Shown piece by piece: positions 45,546 through 57,712 of a stretch of DNA of 64,000 bases (its first letter is position 1; each line of letters begins with the position of its first letter). The notes under the pieces were generated by a model. The model was not told the origin of the DNA. It searched no databases and was given only the letters and a program-made list of their open reading frames with translations. This DNA is from Cadophora sp. MPI-SDFR-AT-0126 (Eukaryota; Ascomycota; Leotiomycetes; Helotiales; Ploettnerulaceae). The DNA lies in assembly GCA_020747065.1 (NCBI GenBank), contig JAGMVK010000014.1, forward strand, positions 806,001 to 870,000, written 5' to 3'. Both the position numbers and the translations under genes were made by a program.

Positions 45546-47677
45546 ATGATGATTTCGTCGCTTGTTACAGCTGCTGTTGCTGTCCTTGCTGTGTTGCAAT
45601 TGGTTGAGTGCGAGAGTTTTGCAAGAGATGGGAATACACCGGGTATCGTGAGACTGGCTGTCGTTTCGAAGGTATAATTGCCCTTCTTAAATCTATATTC
45701 TTGAAACGAGGATTTGTCGAATAGTTGTGGAGGGATCTTCGCCGTGGTTTCTGTCGTATTGGTGACCTCATGATGTTCCACTTGAGGCGAGCAGAGGAGA
45801 GATTTTGTACCTGTTTATTCAGATAGCTGCTCAGCACCGATCAAGAGTCTAAGCTGCCTGGATCTGACGCTTCACAGACACCCGATGCATCTCTCAGAAA
45901 ACGCCAATTCCCAGACCGCCTCATCAACGATGATCACGGCCTTGAATACCTCATCAATTGTGTGTCCCCCTTCCCGCTCCACCCTTCTGGACTATCCTTC
46001 CCAGATCGAATCATCCATCTGACAATCACGTAGTCGAAATCGGCAATCCACCCCAAAACGTCACCGCAGCACTAGACACCGGCTCCTCAGACACCTGGGT
46101 CAATCCACAGTGTGGTACGGGCAACACGATTGATAGCAATGCTATCTGTCAGCGTTATGGCAGATACCGGCCTGAGAAATCGCCAACGTCAAGGGGATTG
46201 AAACAGGAGATGTATCTGAGGTATGGGAGTGGAGCCGTTTTGGGCGAGTACTATGTTGATGATTTACATTTGAATGGTAGGTCGTCGTCTCCTTCCTTCG
46301 AATTTCTTCTCCTTCCCTTCATTCTCATCTGAGCATCTGGAGTCAAGCGGAACGATAGGTCAGGTCAAGCGTTTCATACAATGTGAAAATCTGCACGTGG
46401 GGTTTTGAGAGAATGTGCTGGATGCTGATTTGACGACCATTAGGAGCATCAATCAAAGCCCAGCAGTTCGGCATCGCTACTCGAAGCCAAGGTCTAGATA
46501 CAGGCCTCATGGGATTGTCATTTGGAAACCAAGTCGGTACCTCGTATCCCAATATCGTAGATCAGCTTGCTGCGCAGAACATCACGCAAAGCCGGGCATT
46601 CAGTTTGGATTTGGGAAGCATTGATACCCCTGAAGGTAAATGACCTTTTTATGGGGAAGAAAAAGATAATAGGCTCGTGCTAACGTCAAATCCAGGCTCA
46701 ATTATCTTCGGTGGTATCGACACGAAGAAATTTTATGGGAAATTGAGTAAACATCCAATCATCCCGGCGGAGCAGTCCCCTGATACATACCCACGGTTTG
46801 TGCCTCTTTCCGGCATATCTAAGTCTCTGACCACTGGCCGTAATCTAACATTCGCCTCTTTAGATACTGGATCAACATGACTTCCCTATCACTGACTCTC
46901 CCCCCATCAAAAACGCAAATTGGACCCTCTGCAACACCCAAAGTCTTCCTCAACAGCACCATCGCCGTATTCCTCGACAGCGGTGGAACCCTCTCCATGC
47001 TTCCAGCATCCATCGTGCGACCTCTCGCCGCGGCATTCCCCGGCGCTCAGAACGTAGGTAGCGGACAATACACAGTTCCCTGCTCAGCCATGAACCAGAC
47101 AGGCTTCGTGGACTTTGGCTTCGGCGAGAAGATTATCAGGGTGCCGTGGAAGGAATTCGTGTGGTTTGTTGAGCCGGGCTTGTGTGCTTTGGGACTGATG
47201 GAGGGTGGTGAGGGAACAAATATATTGGGAGATACATTTTTGAGAGCTGCGTTTGGTGAGTTTTGACTTGCTTTGCATCCTCTTCATACTTTCAACATGG
47301 ATATTATGACTAACAGAATGGTCACCTGCTCAGTCGTATACGACCAAGACAACCACAACCTCCACCTCGCCGAGTCCGCAGACTGTGGCTCGAATCTCGT
47401 TGCTATCGGTCGTGGCAAGGATGCAGTTCCCTCCGTTGCAGGAGACTGCAATGCTCCCGCTTATTCAGATTCACCTGGCTTGACTACTAAGGCTCCTGTA
47501 GCGACCCCAACGCCAGCGCCGGGGTTTACAACGTCCGTTGTGAAGAGTAGTGTTAGTGCTGTCGGGACCCCGAAATCTACGACGAAGACTACTAAGAAGG
47601 TGCTTAGTAGCTCGGCGAAGAAGAGTAGTTCGGTAATGAGTGCGAACCCTGTTAGGACTGCTGAGGTGCTGGTTTGA
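45546..47677 (+). CDS. Yapsin/candidapepsin-like aspartic protease
   Basis: Seven exons: 45546-45671, 45878-45959, 46034-46276, 46444-46635, 46696-46795, 46864-47255 and 47334-47677, giving 492 aa with all phases matching. The signal peptide is MMISSLVTAAVAVLAVLQLVEC. A KR site in DASLRKRQFP likely ends the propeptide. Catalytic motifs are ALDTGSSDTWVNP (exon 3) and VFLDSGGTLSMLP (exon 6), the second having Ser in place of the usual Thr, as in yapsins and SAPs. Later regions match the family (GLDTGLMGLSFGNQ; GSIIFGGIDTKKFYGKL; NILGDTFLRAAFVVYD). The C-terminus is Ser/Thr/Lys-rich without a clear GPI-anchor tail. It is probably wall-associated or secreted. The first intron is 206 nt. Confidence 0.92.
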
Positions 47678-48671
47678 TGGGATAGATGTATAAACGAGCG
47701 GATATTGATATGGAAGTTGATGAAAAGGGGGTTCTAAGCGAGACCGAATGGAAGCAACAAGGCAATCGGATCTGCTGTTCTTTTGCTTTGCGAAATTTGG
47801 AAGAGAACCCAAAGGAGTAAAATGAATGCATGTATAGCATTTGCCAAATGCGGGTCTCTTTGTTGATTTCTTTTCTCTTCGTGAGTAGTACACAAATGCA
47901 TATCGTCAACAATTCGCCTGAAATTTATCCAAGTGCTCTAAGTACAGGAATCTGTACTACTTAAACGTCAAATTGTGTGGCGATGTCAGTCAGTTACTTA
48001 TACCTGGAGCATCTGTCCTTCCGAAACGAATAGATGCATTGCAGATTGTTGCAGAGGGGGTTCCAAATTACTGAATGTTGAACAAACGTCAACATCTCGC
48101 TTCTGATGATATTTATTTTCAGGGAGGAGACTTCAGCAATCCTACAGCTATTACGACCTTACCCAATGTGCAATCGACTTTTAATAATGTCTTTTAGGTC
48201 ACATATCTAGATTCTCAGCAAGCTCTCGGAGAAATTCATGTCTCTGGATATCCATTCGGCTTGTCTATGCTTCGTAGGGACAATTACTATGGTGAACTCA
48301 ACATTGTTTCAATGATTCAACACTAAGTATTCCCCAATACCTCCACTTTCATACGATTCATTCCGCTAATGAGATATCACTTGACTCCAGGCTCCCACAG
48401 CAATATGCTCTCGTGATTGTTGTACATTGTCACGTGGGGTTGTGTTGCAGCCTGCTAGTGGGGCAAGGCTGTGAATCGCCTCAAGTCAGCTCGCTCCCTC
48501 TTTGTCCCCGCCTTCGTCACTTCCAAGACGCTGCGTCACACCAATATCAAGTACTTTAACTCGACATCTCCTCAAACCTAACACCCTTTGACGGTGTCCG
48601 CGGCATTCAGGAAAGAGATTCGGTATCGAAGGATCATCAAAGCAAACCACCCCTCGAACCCCGCTATCAAG
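47678..48671. other. Intergenic, nothing assignable
   Basis: About 1 kb between same-strand genes; no coding signal. The ATG3 reading frame is open upstream to 48588, but the conserved protein start is at 48672. Confidence 0.5.
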
Positions 48672-49861
48672 ATGAACTTCATCCACAGCACCCTCGACAA
48701 AGTCCGCGAATGGGCTCCAGTTTCGCACACCTCCACCTTCCGACAGAACGGACAGATAACCCCGGAAGAGTTCGTCGCTGCTGGCGATTACCTGGTCTAC
48801 AAGTTCCCAACATGGTCCTGGGCGGACGCCTCCCCTACATCCAAGCGCGGATCGTATCTGCCTGCGGGCAAGCAGTTCCTTGTGACTCGGGGCGTACCAT
48901 GCCATCGTAGACTCGATGATAACTTCGCGGGCGACGCGGGCCACGATGAGACGATGGTGGGAGATGGGGAAGACTTCAAAAGCGCAGGTGGACATTCGCC
49001 GGGCGATGATGAGGATGGCTGGTTAAGAACTGGGGGCTTAGCTGCAAGTCAGGAGGCTCGAGCTAGAGATGTCAGAACGGTCGATGAGAGTGGCAACATG
49101 GGCGAACGAGAGGAGGACGACGACGAGATCCCAGACATGGATGACGAGGAAGACGACGAGGAGGCTATTATCCGAGATCCTAAGGCGGATGGGGCAGATT
49201 CGTGAGCGACAACTGAAATAGCGTTGGAGAATGAATACTAATGCGATCATAGATCACGACGAACCTACACACTTTATATCGCATACAGCCCATATTATCG
49301 TACTCCACGACTCTATCTTTCCGCGTATCTTGCCAACTCACAACCTCTTCCCCCTTTACTGATGATGGAGGATATCGTCGGAGATTACAAGGACAAGACT
49401 GTCACCCTGGAGGATTTCCCATACTTCGGCAACAATATCAAGATGGCCTCCGTTCACCCCTGCAAGCACGCCAGTGTAATGAAGACTTTACTCGACCGTG
49501 CAGATGCGGCCCTCAAGATTCGCCGAGAGAAGCTGAAGCAAGGAAAAATTCTACCTGGAGCCAAGGATGCTGGTATGGAGGGTCTGGTCGACGATTTCAC
49601 AAAGGCTAGCTTGGGACCTGAGGACAAGAAGGCTATCTTGGAGGGAGCCAAGGCTGGTGGAAACGGAAACGACGAATGGGAGGTTCTCCAACATGATGCT
49701 GAAGCTGCAGATGAGGAGGTCGCAATCCGTGTTGACCAATACCTTGTTGTGTTCTTGAAGGTATACTCTGTCGTATTCTTGATATTGTTCGAGCTAACGA
49801 GAAGTAGTTCATGGCAAGTGTCACTCCAGGTATTGAGCATGACTTTACTATGGGAATTTAA
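48672..49861 (+). CDS. atg3: Autophagy E2-like enzyme Atg3
   Basis: Three exons, 48672-49201, 49253-49760 and 49808-49861, giving 363 aa; introns are GTGAGC..CATAG and GTATAC..AGTAG. The Met before [20 protein letters not shown] matches the family start. Conserved parts: [20 protein letters not shown] and TWSWA; a long acidic flexible insert (about 135-172); then the E2 core [20 protein letters not shown] and [10 protein letters not shown]. The catalytic Cys is in [12 protein letters not shown] (near residue 247), and the protein ends [17 protein letters not shown]. Atg3 transfers Atg8 to phosphatidylethanolamine for autophagosome growth. VPS34, another autophagy gene, lies 5 kb away, but that closeness has no evident meaning. 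Confidence 0.97.
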
Positions 49862-50665
49862 GCGTGAAAATGGTCTGGATTAGGGGAGGTTTTAGAGGCA
49901 TTTTGCGTTATTGAAGCTTTTCGGGTGGATTGGATGCTTTGGTGTTTGGGCGTTGGGTGGTCACGAATGCATACGAAGATGCCATAGATAGGCTCGATGA
50001 ATAGGAAATTGACAAATAGTCGAACTCTGAGCGAGACGCTATGAAATTCGATAGTAGGTAAGGCGTATCTGGACTTTTTGCGACTGGGATTTTCTGGTTC
50101 AAGTGAGTTTTTGGAATTTGCGAAAACCGTAGCAGAATAACAGCTTGAAATAAGCTAGCATTGATTGATCTAAAGGAGCAATGTGCAGTAGGCAGGCCCT
50201 TTACTTCTTATACTTACTAGGTTAGCTAAGTTAACTCGGTTGCCATTTCAGCCACTCGGTGAGTTTACGAAGTTTACGCAACCAAGTGGCCAAGTCAAAA
50301 GAAAGTGACCAAAAATGGATGACATAAAGCATACAATGTCTACAATGGGTTCAGTTTATGGGTAATTGCCTGCCATGACTTGAAAATTCAAAGTATAATA
50401 TAAAGGATAAAAAATTGGAATGTTGACGTGAAGCCTAGATATCAATGTTCGGCGAAAATAGGGTCCGCCGCTTGGTATCGGCATGTCCTATCCTGGCCTA
50501 GCCTTCCCAGCGTTTTTGAGGCGCGAATGGTCAAGCTCTCCCAACGCCAGAGCCAGCTCGCGGAATAATTTCTTGAAGCTCAACCCTCATCCTCCACAAC
50601 ATCAACTCGCCTCCCCCATCTCCTCATCTCCTCCCTTTCTTTTCGCTGCGGCTACACATATCAAG
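49862..50665. other. Intergenic, promoter of the PDH-beta gene
   Basis: 804 bp with no gene. The last ~100 bp is C/T-rich, consistent with a leader for a highly expressed gene. Confidence 0.5.
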
Positions 50666-51871
50666 ATGTCTCGACTCTTGCGCCCAGCATCTCGACTCGT
50701 TTCCTCCTCGTCCGCCACCAGACCAGTAATTGCCCGAAGTGCCTTCCAGTCGTTTCCCAGAGTGCCAGCGATTGTCCAGAGCAGAGGATATGCAAAGGAG
50801 AGCGGAATAAAGGAGTACACAGTCCGAGATGCCCTGAATGAGGCTCTAGCGGAGGAATTGGAGTCAAACCCAAAAGTCTTCATTCTCGGCGAGGAGGTTG
50901 CTCAGTACAACGGCGCATACAAAGTCACCAAGGGATTACTGGATCGATTTGGAGATAAGAGAGTCATTGACAGTCCCATCACCGAGTCTGGATTCGCTGG
51001 TTTGACAATTGGTGCCGCATTGGCTGGTTTACATCCTGTCGTAAGTATTTCCGTTCCATCGGCGACTTTTTGGGCTGGCTTGAACATTTTCTAAAGAGTG
51101 GATACAATACAGTGCGAATTCATGACTTTCAACTTCGCGATGCAAGCAATTGATCAGATTGTCAACTCTGCCGCGAAAACCCACTACATGTCCGGCGGTA
51201 TCCAGCCCTGCAACATAACCTTCCGTGGCCCCAACGGCTTCGCCGCCGGTGTCGCTGCGCAACATTCACAAGATTACTCGGCCTGGTATGGAAGCATACC
51301 CGGTCTCAAGGTCGTCTCTCCATGGAGTGCAGAGGACGCAAAGGGATTGCTGAAGGCTGCCATCCGTGACCCCAACCCAGTCTGTGTGCTCGAGAACGAG
51401 CTTCTTTACGGCCAATCTTTCCCCATGAGCGAAGCCGCCCAAAAAGATGATTTCGTCATCCCCTTCGGAAAAGCCAAGATTGAGCGCGCCGGAAAGGATC
51501 TCACTATCGTCTCTCTCTCCCGTTGTGTCGGTCAATCCCTGATCGCCGCCGAGAACATCAAGAAGAAGTATGGTGTTGAGTGCGAAGTTATCAACCTTCG
51601 CTCTATCAAGCCTCTCGACATCGAATCGATCGTCAACTCCGTCAAGAAGACCCACCGCCTCCTCTGCGTCGAGTCCGGCTTCCCAGCCTTCGGTGTTGGC
51701 GCCGAGATCCTCGCTCTGACCATGGAATACGCTTTCGATTATCTCGATGCTCCTGCTCAGCGCATCACTGGTGCTGAGGTTCCTACTCCATATGCGCAAA
51801 AGCTGGAGGACATGTCGTTCCCTAATGAGCCTTTGATCGAGGCATATATTGCCAAGATGCTGCGGTTGTAA
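50666..51871 (+). CDS. pdb1: Pyruvate dehydrogenase E1 component subunit beta, mitochondrial
   Basis: Two exons, 50666-51040 and 51113-51871, giving 377 aa. The 72-nt intron (GTAAGT..TACAG) lies between GLHPV and CEFMTFNF in phase 0. The N-terminus is a mitochondrial targeting sequence ([19 protein letters not shown]). E1-beta features: [80 protein letters not shown] and the C-terminal transketolase domain with [18 protein letters not shown] and [15 protein letters not shown]. With E1-alpha it decarboxylates pyruvate in the mitochondrial PDH complex. The coding sequence is C-rich at third positions in exon 2, as in highly expressed genes. Confidence 0.98.
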
Positions 51872-52776
51872 ATTGTCTAGTGGGAGAGGGGGTAGATGAG
51901 ATTTTTAGATTGGGTCGATTGGGATGAATGGGATGGGATGGAATCCAGATGTGTATTTCTAGGCGGTCTCAAATGTTCCATAATCGAAAGGATACCTATT
52001 GACACCTGCGTTGCGTTGTGCTGCATTGGCTGCGTTGTATACTGCTTCTGACTTTGATACACAATACACATCTCTCCAATCTTCCATATCCTCCTGACTG
52101 TTTTGATGATGATAACGCCTCAGGAAGCGAAGCTAAACCTTTGGATAAGAAGCACAAGCTCAAAACTCTCTATCACAAGTCACAAGTCAACCTAGAACCA
52201 AACAACGAAAAAGAAAGAGCCAAGTCTGATCATATCGAGAGAACGGAATAACAATCATATTTGCTATCCATATCCCTCTTACCCTCATCCATCTCGCTTC
52301 CCTCTAATCATCTAATCACACACCATAGCACCCCTTAACGCCGTAAAATGTAAGCTTAAGGTATCTCCCAATATAAAAGGCGTTTCCCGTGCAACAAGCA
52401 AAAGCGATGTGATGGATAGCACATATTCCCTCCCTTCCCTTCCTGCCCCCTCCGTTCCCCATCCGTGCCGCCCTGAAAGAATATGTACCGTGCCTCATCC
52501 ATCTACCAGCTAATTATTCAGCTATTCCGCCGTCCAGCATGCCTGCCTGCCCGACTGCATACCCTATCTATGATACAGTTGAAGAAAGGTTCGTTGGTTG
52601 ATATGTGAAAAGCATGGGATAGCTTAGCTCGACCAAAATTGTGGATGCGATGGAAAGCATTGCTTCCGCTTCCGAATATCCCGTTTCATGCCCCGAACGC
52701 CTGTGAAAGCAATTGAGAATCCCAATTCGAGATTCCATGGTCTAGATATTGAGACCTCGGTGAGAAGTTTCCAGCC
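51872..52776. other. Convergent 3' spacer
   Basis: About 0.9 kb between the 3' ends of the PDH-beta and NSE4 genes. It must contain both 3' UTRs; no gene is seen. Confidence 0.5.
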
Positions 52777-54280
52777 CTAGGCATACCATCCTTTCGCGCC
52801 AACATTGCTGTTATCTGGTTCTTGCCTATGCTTGATCATCGGCTTCTCAATATCAAAGGCGTCAATGAGATCTTGCCACATCTGCATGTCTAGCGCTAGG
52901 ACGGCTTGATGTTTTGGATGCTCGCCCTTCTCTGCTTCGACTTTGTCGGCGTCGTCGATTAAGGCTAGGTAGAGTGTTAGGATGATATCTCTTCCCCAAC
53001 AAAGGGGGGGTCGGGCTAAGCGAGGAAGGAAAAGAGAAGAACTTACTGAGATACGGCAATCCTCTGTCATCAGTCGAGATTCCTACCGCACCATCCCGAA
53101 CCAGGAAGCTGACATAGAACATGTTCTCTACCGATTGTCCGAATGAGTAAGGGTTGATCACGAACTTGAAGTACGCAATTCCCTCCGCGCCTGGCTGGTT
53201 CGAGACGCTATGCTTGTCCATCAGCGCCTGTACCTCTTCCTCGCTCATATCCTCGCTAGCTTCAGCATCTACCGCATTAGCAGCCCTCTCCAGCGATTGC
53301 TTGAAAGTCTTGAGGATCATCTGGCTCAGCGCACTGAGATTCTGGTTCTCATCTCGCTTGACATCACCAGTCTTCAGGACTTCCGGGCGCGTTTCTTCGG
53401 CGTTGTTGTTTCTGAGTCCTGCTCTTCGCGCGATGACTCGTTTTGCTCGTTTCTCGAGAGATAAGGGACCGAGGAGGAAACCGGGGACGGATGGGCGTGC
53501 GTTGTGCATTATACAGGCGTTGCGGCCGAGGTATGCCCAGTTTAGAATTTCTCCATCGTCTTCACCGTCGTCTATCCGTGCTCTTTGCGTGCTTGTAGGT
53601 GCCTCTTCTGCATCTTGCCCGAATCTCATGAATTGCTTTATCCTTGATACGAATTCATCCACGTCTATACCCTGCGAAGAGTCCCCAGATATCATAGCCA
53701 CAGCCTTCTTGTCGACATAATCTGCCACGGTGTTTAGAAGCCGCGAGTCGATCGTAGCATCGGATGTCTGCTTGACCTTTGAGAAAAGAGAATTGGCCCG
53801 TACGAGCGTATCTCGTAAACCAGTCGAGTTGGGCTTGAGGTATTCGGATCTGTTCTCCAACAGATTCTTGGTCGACTCTCTCATGCCCGCGCGCAGTTCG
53901 CGCCGTACCTCTAATGGCTGCTCTGGATCATATGCAATATCCTCCTCCTCATCGACCTCCACTGTCCGTCTCCTGCTGTTGCTGCGGTCTGATAAGGGCT
54001 CCTCATTCCCGCGCTTCCTCTTATTCTTCTCGCCGGGCGAGGCAGCTCTTCTGGGTGGAGGGCCCATCGGCGCGCGACCCTTTCCTTTGTCAACTGCAGG
54101 TCGAGACGAGCGATTCTCCTTATCTGAGGACACTGAAGTCGGGGGAGAAGGCGAGTCGTCTTCGGGGGCATTATTACTTCTGCGATTTCGGTTCGAGGGA
54201 GGTGGTGGAGATGCGCCGTAGATGTCATTGTCATCGTGAAATGGCGCCGGCGATTCAGACATCTTTGTTGCGCGCGCCAT
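52777..54280 (-). CDS. nse4: SMC5-SMC6 complex kleisin Nse4
   Basis: Two exons, 54280-53047 and 52964-52777, giving 473 aa. The 82-nt intron (GTAAGT..CCTAG) joins DDRGLPYL to TLIDDADK in phase. The N-terminal 120 residues are disordered and basic/acidic. The kleisin part starts near VRRELRAGMRESTKNLLEN, followed by LVRANSLFSKVKQTSDATID, and DEFVSRIKQFMRFGQD. The C-terminal winged-helix region has EGIAYFKFVINPYSFGQSVE, NMFYVSFLVRDGAVGI and the typical end VGAKGWYA. Nse4 bridges the SMC5-SMC6 heads in DNA repair and chromosome segregation. It is divergent from VPS34. A long open frame opposite it (53154-53720) is a shadow. Confidence 0.95.
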
Positions 54281-54783
54281 TGCGAATCTGTGTGGGGGAG
54301 GATTGGATTTCGACGCGGTCGTTCAAGAGCCTCGAACGAGTGACGTGAATGCAGCCTGGCGATGCGGCTTTAATTATCGTCGCGCAGTTGTGTCGCTCAA
54401 CTTTGATTAAATGCGATAGAAGTCGCGGAAGCTGAACGCAAGTATCATCAGTGTATTGGAGGCGGGGTGGTCTAGCAGAAGGGTCGAGGTTGTCGCGGCT
54501 TTGTTGGATTTGGAAATGTAGAGGAAATCCGGTATTGGAGTCGCGTCAGGCAATATTTTGGGCGAACCGCGCCGGCGTGGGCTCTTGGTGGGCCACTGTA
54601 CCTCCATCCGCAGGCACCCCAACAGCACCCCCACGACCAAGCCCGCTGACTAGCCTTGCGCTAAAGCTGAACCCTTGCAGCTTCTGGATGTTGATGCTTG
54701 ATGCTTGATTGTGACATCTCCACTGACTTGCTTTCCTTGTAACACCTCTCTTACTTCGGAACAAAGTCCGGGGAAGATGGACC
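54281..54783. promoter_or_regulatory. Divergent promoter region of nse4 and VPS34
   Basis: A 503-bp spacer separates two divergent start codons. No distinct core-promoter motif is claimed, but both genes must be driven from here. Confidence 0.5.
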
Positions 54784-57712
54784 ATGGAACCTTTTTCCTT
54801 CGCCAGTTCGGAAGCGGTCGACATACCCGTCAATATCAGAATGCAAGTCTCTGTGTCAGCTACACGGAAGTGTTGTGCTAAAGCCGTTGTAGTGTCAGCC
54901 TTGAGGGAGAGCAGACTCCGATACCTTTCTCAACACTTATCAAACGGCCAGACCTGAGACACATTGGATCGAATTTGAAGTGAGTTGGCCTGCTTGGAGA
55001 CTGGAGACCAGGCTAATATCGCCAGTCCTCATTCAGACCTATATGTTACAATCCAGCTATGGGCAGATTCGAAGCCACTTACGGTGCCCGTCCAAACTGC
55101 CTACAAACCCTTCCGGAATGAGAGAAAGTGAGTCGTATATGGTTACTTTCCGAAGAGAATGCAGGAGTCGAGACTGACATCTGTAAAGGTGGAATGAATG
55201 GCTTACATTACCGATCAACTATTCGACCTTACCACTAAGCTCACAGCTTGCGATTACATTATGGGACTTGTCGCCAGCAGGTGGAGAGGGTGCGCAAGGA
55301 CATTCCATACCATTTGGAGGAACTACACTTCCCCTGTTTGACAAGGAGAATCAGCTACAGAAGGGACGCCAGAAATGTTACGTCCATCGGCGCAAAGCTG
55401 CAGACGGCCTTGATTCGACTTCGACACCTGCCGTTCTTCCGAAAACTAGACGAGATGGATCTAAAGGGAAGGAACATGCAGACACGACAGATAAAGAAAG
55501 TGAGGAGTTGGATCGACTGGAAAAGTTGTTTAAGAAGCATGAGATGGGAGAGATACCGCGTGTGGAGTGGCTTGACCAACTGGTGTTTCGAGGTGTCGAA
55601 AAGCGGGGTCTACAGGCATCAAGCACATCTTTGAAAGCTCTTCAGAGAAGAAGGTCTCGGCAGCGAAGCACAGTCATGACATTGGATGGGACAGGAGAGA
55701 AGGCGACGAACGGAGACAAGGAGGGGACGGATGAGGACCCGGCCGACGACGAACGGTTTACTCTCTATGTCGAATTACCAAGATTCGACTTTCCAATAGT
55801 TTTTGCGGATCATGAATATCCGCCACCTCCTATTTCGTCACTTCAGCATCTTTCTGCATCCCAGTCAAACATCATTTTGAAGCCACCACCAGAAGTTCAA
55901 TATGGCCCTGGTATTAATGGCCTTAGGGATAATGATGATCATGGACTTGGGGGACGCTTAGTGCGAGTTTACGATCCCGAGGTTGGAGCTAGAGATAATC
56001 CCGCAGAAAGCAAACATAGACGACTCGTGAGAAGTCATCGGACAGGTGTTTTGGATAGAGATCTGAAACCGAATGCCAAGGTTCGAGATGAGCTGAATGC
56101 AATTATGGCTTACTCGCCAACGCATATACTCTCTCCGGAAGAGAAAGATCTGGTGTGGAAATTCAGACATCATCTCACCCGAGACAAGAGATCTTTGACC
56201 AAGTTCGTCAAATCTGTCAATTGGCATGATCAGAGCGAATCACGACAGGCTGTACAAATACTGGCCAAATGGACGGAAGTCGATGTCGACGATGCTTTGG
56301 AGCTTCTTGGTCCTACTTTTGACAACCCTGCGGTCAGAGCATATGCTGTGGATCGTCTCCGGAAAGCCGATGACGATGAGCTTTTGCTCTATCTGTTACA
56401 GTTGGTGCAGGCCCTGAAATTTGAGCGAATCTCTCCCGACTCCAACAAGGATGCAACTCAAGATTCCTCACTTGCCCGATTCCTCATCTCTCGCGCTACG
56501 AACAATTTCTTGCTCGGAAACTACTTCCATTGGTATTTAATGGTAGAATGCGACGACAAGAGCGAGGATCAGGCCGCCTCGTATCGTAAGCTTTTCGCTA
56601 AAGTCGAATATGACTTTATGATGGAACTGGTCAAGCTTCCTGGAGGCAAAGAGACACGGAAGACACTGTTACGTCAGGCCGAGCTCGTTACGGTGCTGTC
56701 CAAAATTTCAATGGACATCAAAGTTTCGCGTGAGACGATACCCAAGAAGACAGAACGGGTAAAGACATTCCTGGCGGACCCGAAGAATGAAATCATCACA
56801 ATCGACCCGCCGCTACCCTTACCTTTGGATCCAACAATCATGATCACTGGGGTTGATCCTGCCGAAACGCTCGTCTTCAAGTCCTCGCTCTTCCCAGTGA
56901 TGTTGACATTCAAGACCCTGTCAAAACAGAAATACCAAATCATTTTCAAAACAGGCGACGATTTGCGGCAGGATCAATTGATTATTCAGATTATCACACT
57001 CATGGACCGACTTTTGCAAAAAGAAAATTTGGATTTGAAACTGTCGCCATACAAGATTCTGGCAACTGGTGCAACTGCTGGAGCTGTTCAATTTGTACCC
57101 TCCATGAGTTTGCAAAGCATCGTCAACAAGTACAAGGGCAACACAGTCCTTGCTTACCTCAAATATAACAACCCGGATGACAAAGCCCCCCTCGGCGTCC
57201 GCAAAGAAGCCCTCGATACCTTCATCAAGTCCTGCGCCGGCTACTGTGTAATCACCTACCTACTCGGCGTTGGTGACCGCCACCTCGACAACCTCCTCCT
57301 CGCCCCTGACGGGCACTTCTTCCACGCCGACTTCGGCTTCATCCTCGGCCGCGACCCCAAGCCCTTCGCACCTGCCATGAAACTCTGCAAAGAGATGGTG
57401 GACGGCATGGGTGGCGCCTCTTCTGAACAATACCGCCAGTTCAAGCAGTACTGCTTCACTGCTTACACCACGCTCCGCAAATCCTCGAACCTGATACTCA
57501 ACCTGTTCAGTCTGATGGTCGATGCTAATATTCCTGATATTAAGATTGAGCCGGATAAGGTTGTGTTGAAGGTCAAGGAGAGGTTTCATTTGGAGTATAG
57601 TGAGGAGGAGGCAATTAGGCATTTTGATACGCTGATTGAGGATAGCTCTAATGCGATTTTCCCCGTGGTGATTGATAGGCTGCATGGGCTTGTACAGCAT
57701 TTCAGGGCGTGA
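54784..57712 (+). CDS. VPS34: Class III phosphatidylinositol 3-kinase Vps34
   Basis: Four exons: 54784-54842, 54893-54979, 55026-55127 and 55189-57712, giving 923 aa. Intron 1 starts GC, not GT (see 54843-54892); splicing gives MEPFSFASSEAVDIPVNIRI followed by VSLEGEQTPIPFSTLIKRPD. The C2 domain continues with SDLYVTIQLWADSKPLTVPV, and LAITLWDLSPAGGEGAQGHS. The helical PIK domain has LSPEEKDLVWKFRHHLT. The kinase domain contains IIFKTGDDLRQDQLIIQII, the catalytic loop GVGDRHLDNLLL and the activation loop start HADFGFILGRDPKPF, with both catalytic Asp residues. It makes PI3P for autophagy and endosome sorting with Vps15 and Vps30/Beclin. Confidence 0.97.
54843..54892 (+). other. Non-canonical GC-AG intron (VPS34 intron 1)
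   Basis: The 50-nt intron begins GCAAGT and ends TTGTAG. The exon flanks AGAAT and TGTCAGCC join to encode NIRIVSLEGE, the expected family sequence, and no GT donor nearby gives this frame. GC-AG introns are a known minor class spliced by the U2 spliceosome. Confidence 0.8.

Noticed and set aside
53154..53720. 188-codon open frame on the plus strand
   Set aside because: It lies wholly opposite NSE4 coding sequence and has no motif of its own.
54440..54520. tRNA-like stretch with GTGGTCTAGCAG
   Set aside because: No cloverleaf, no acceptor stem and no good B box could be drawn. No other tRNA gene was recognised in the window.
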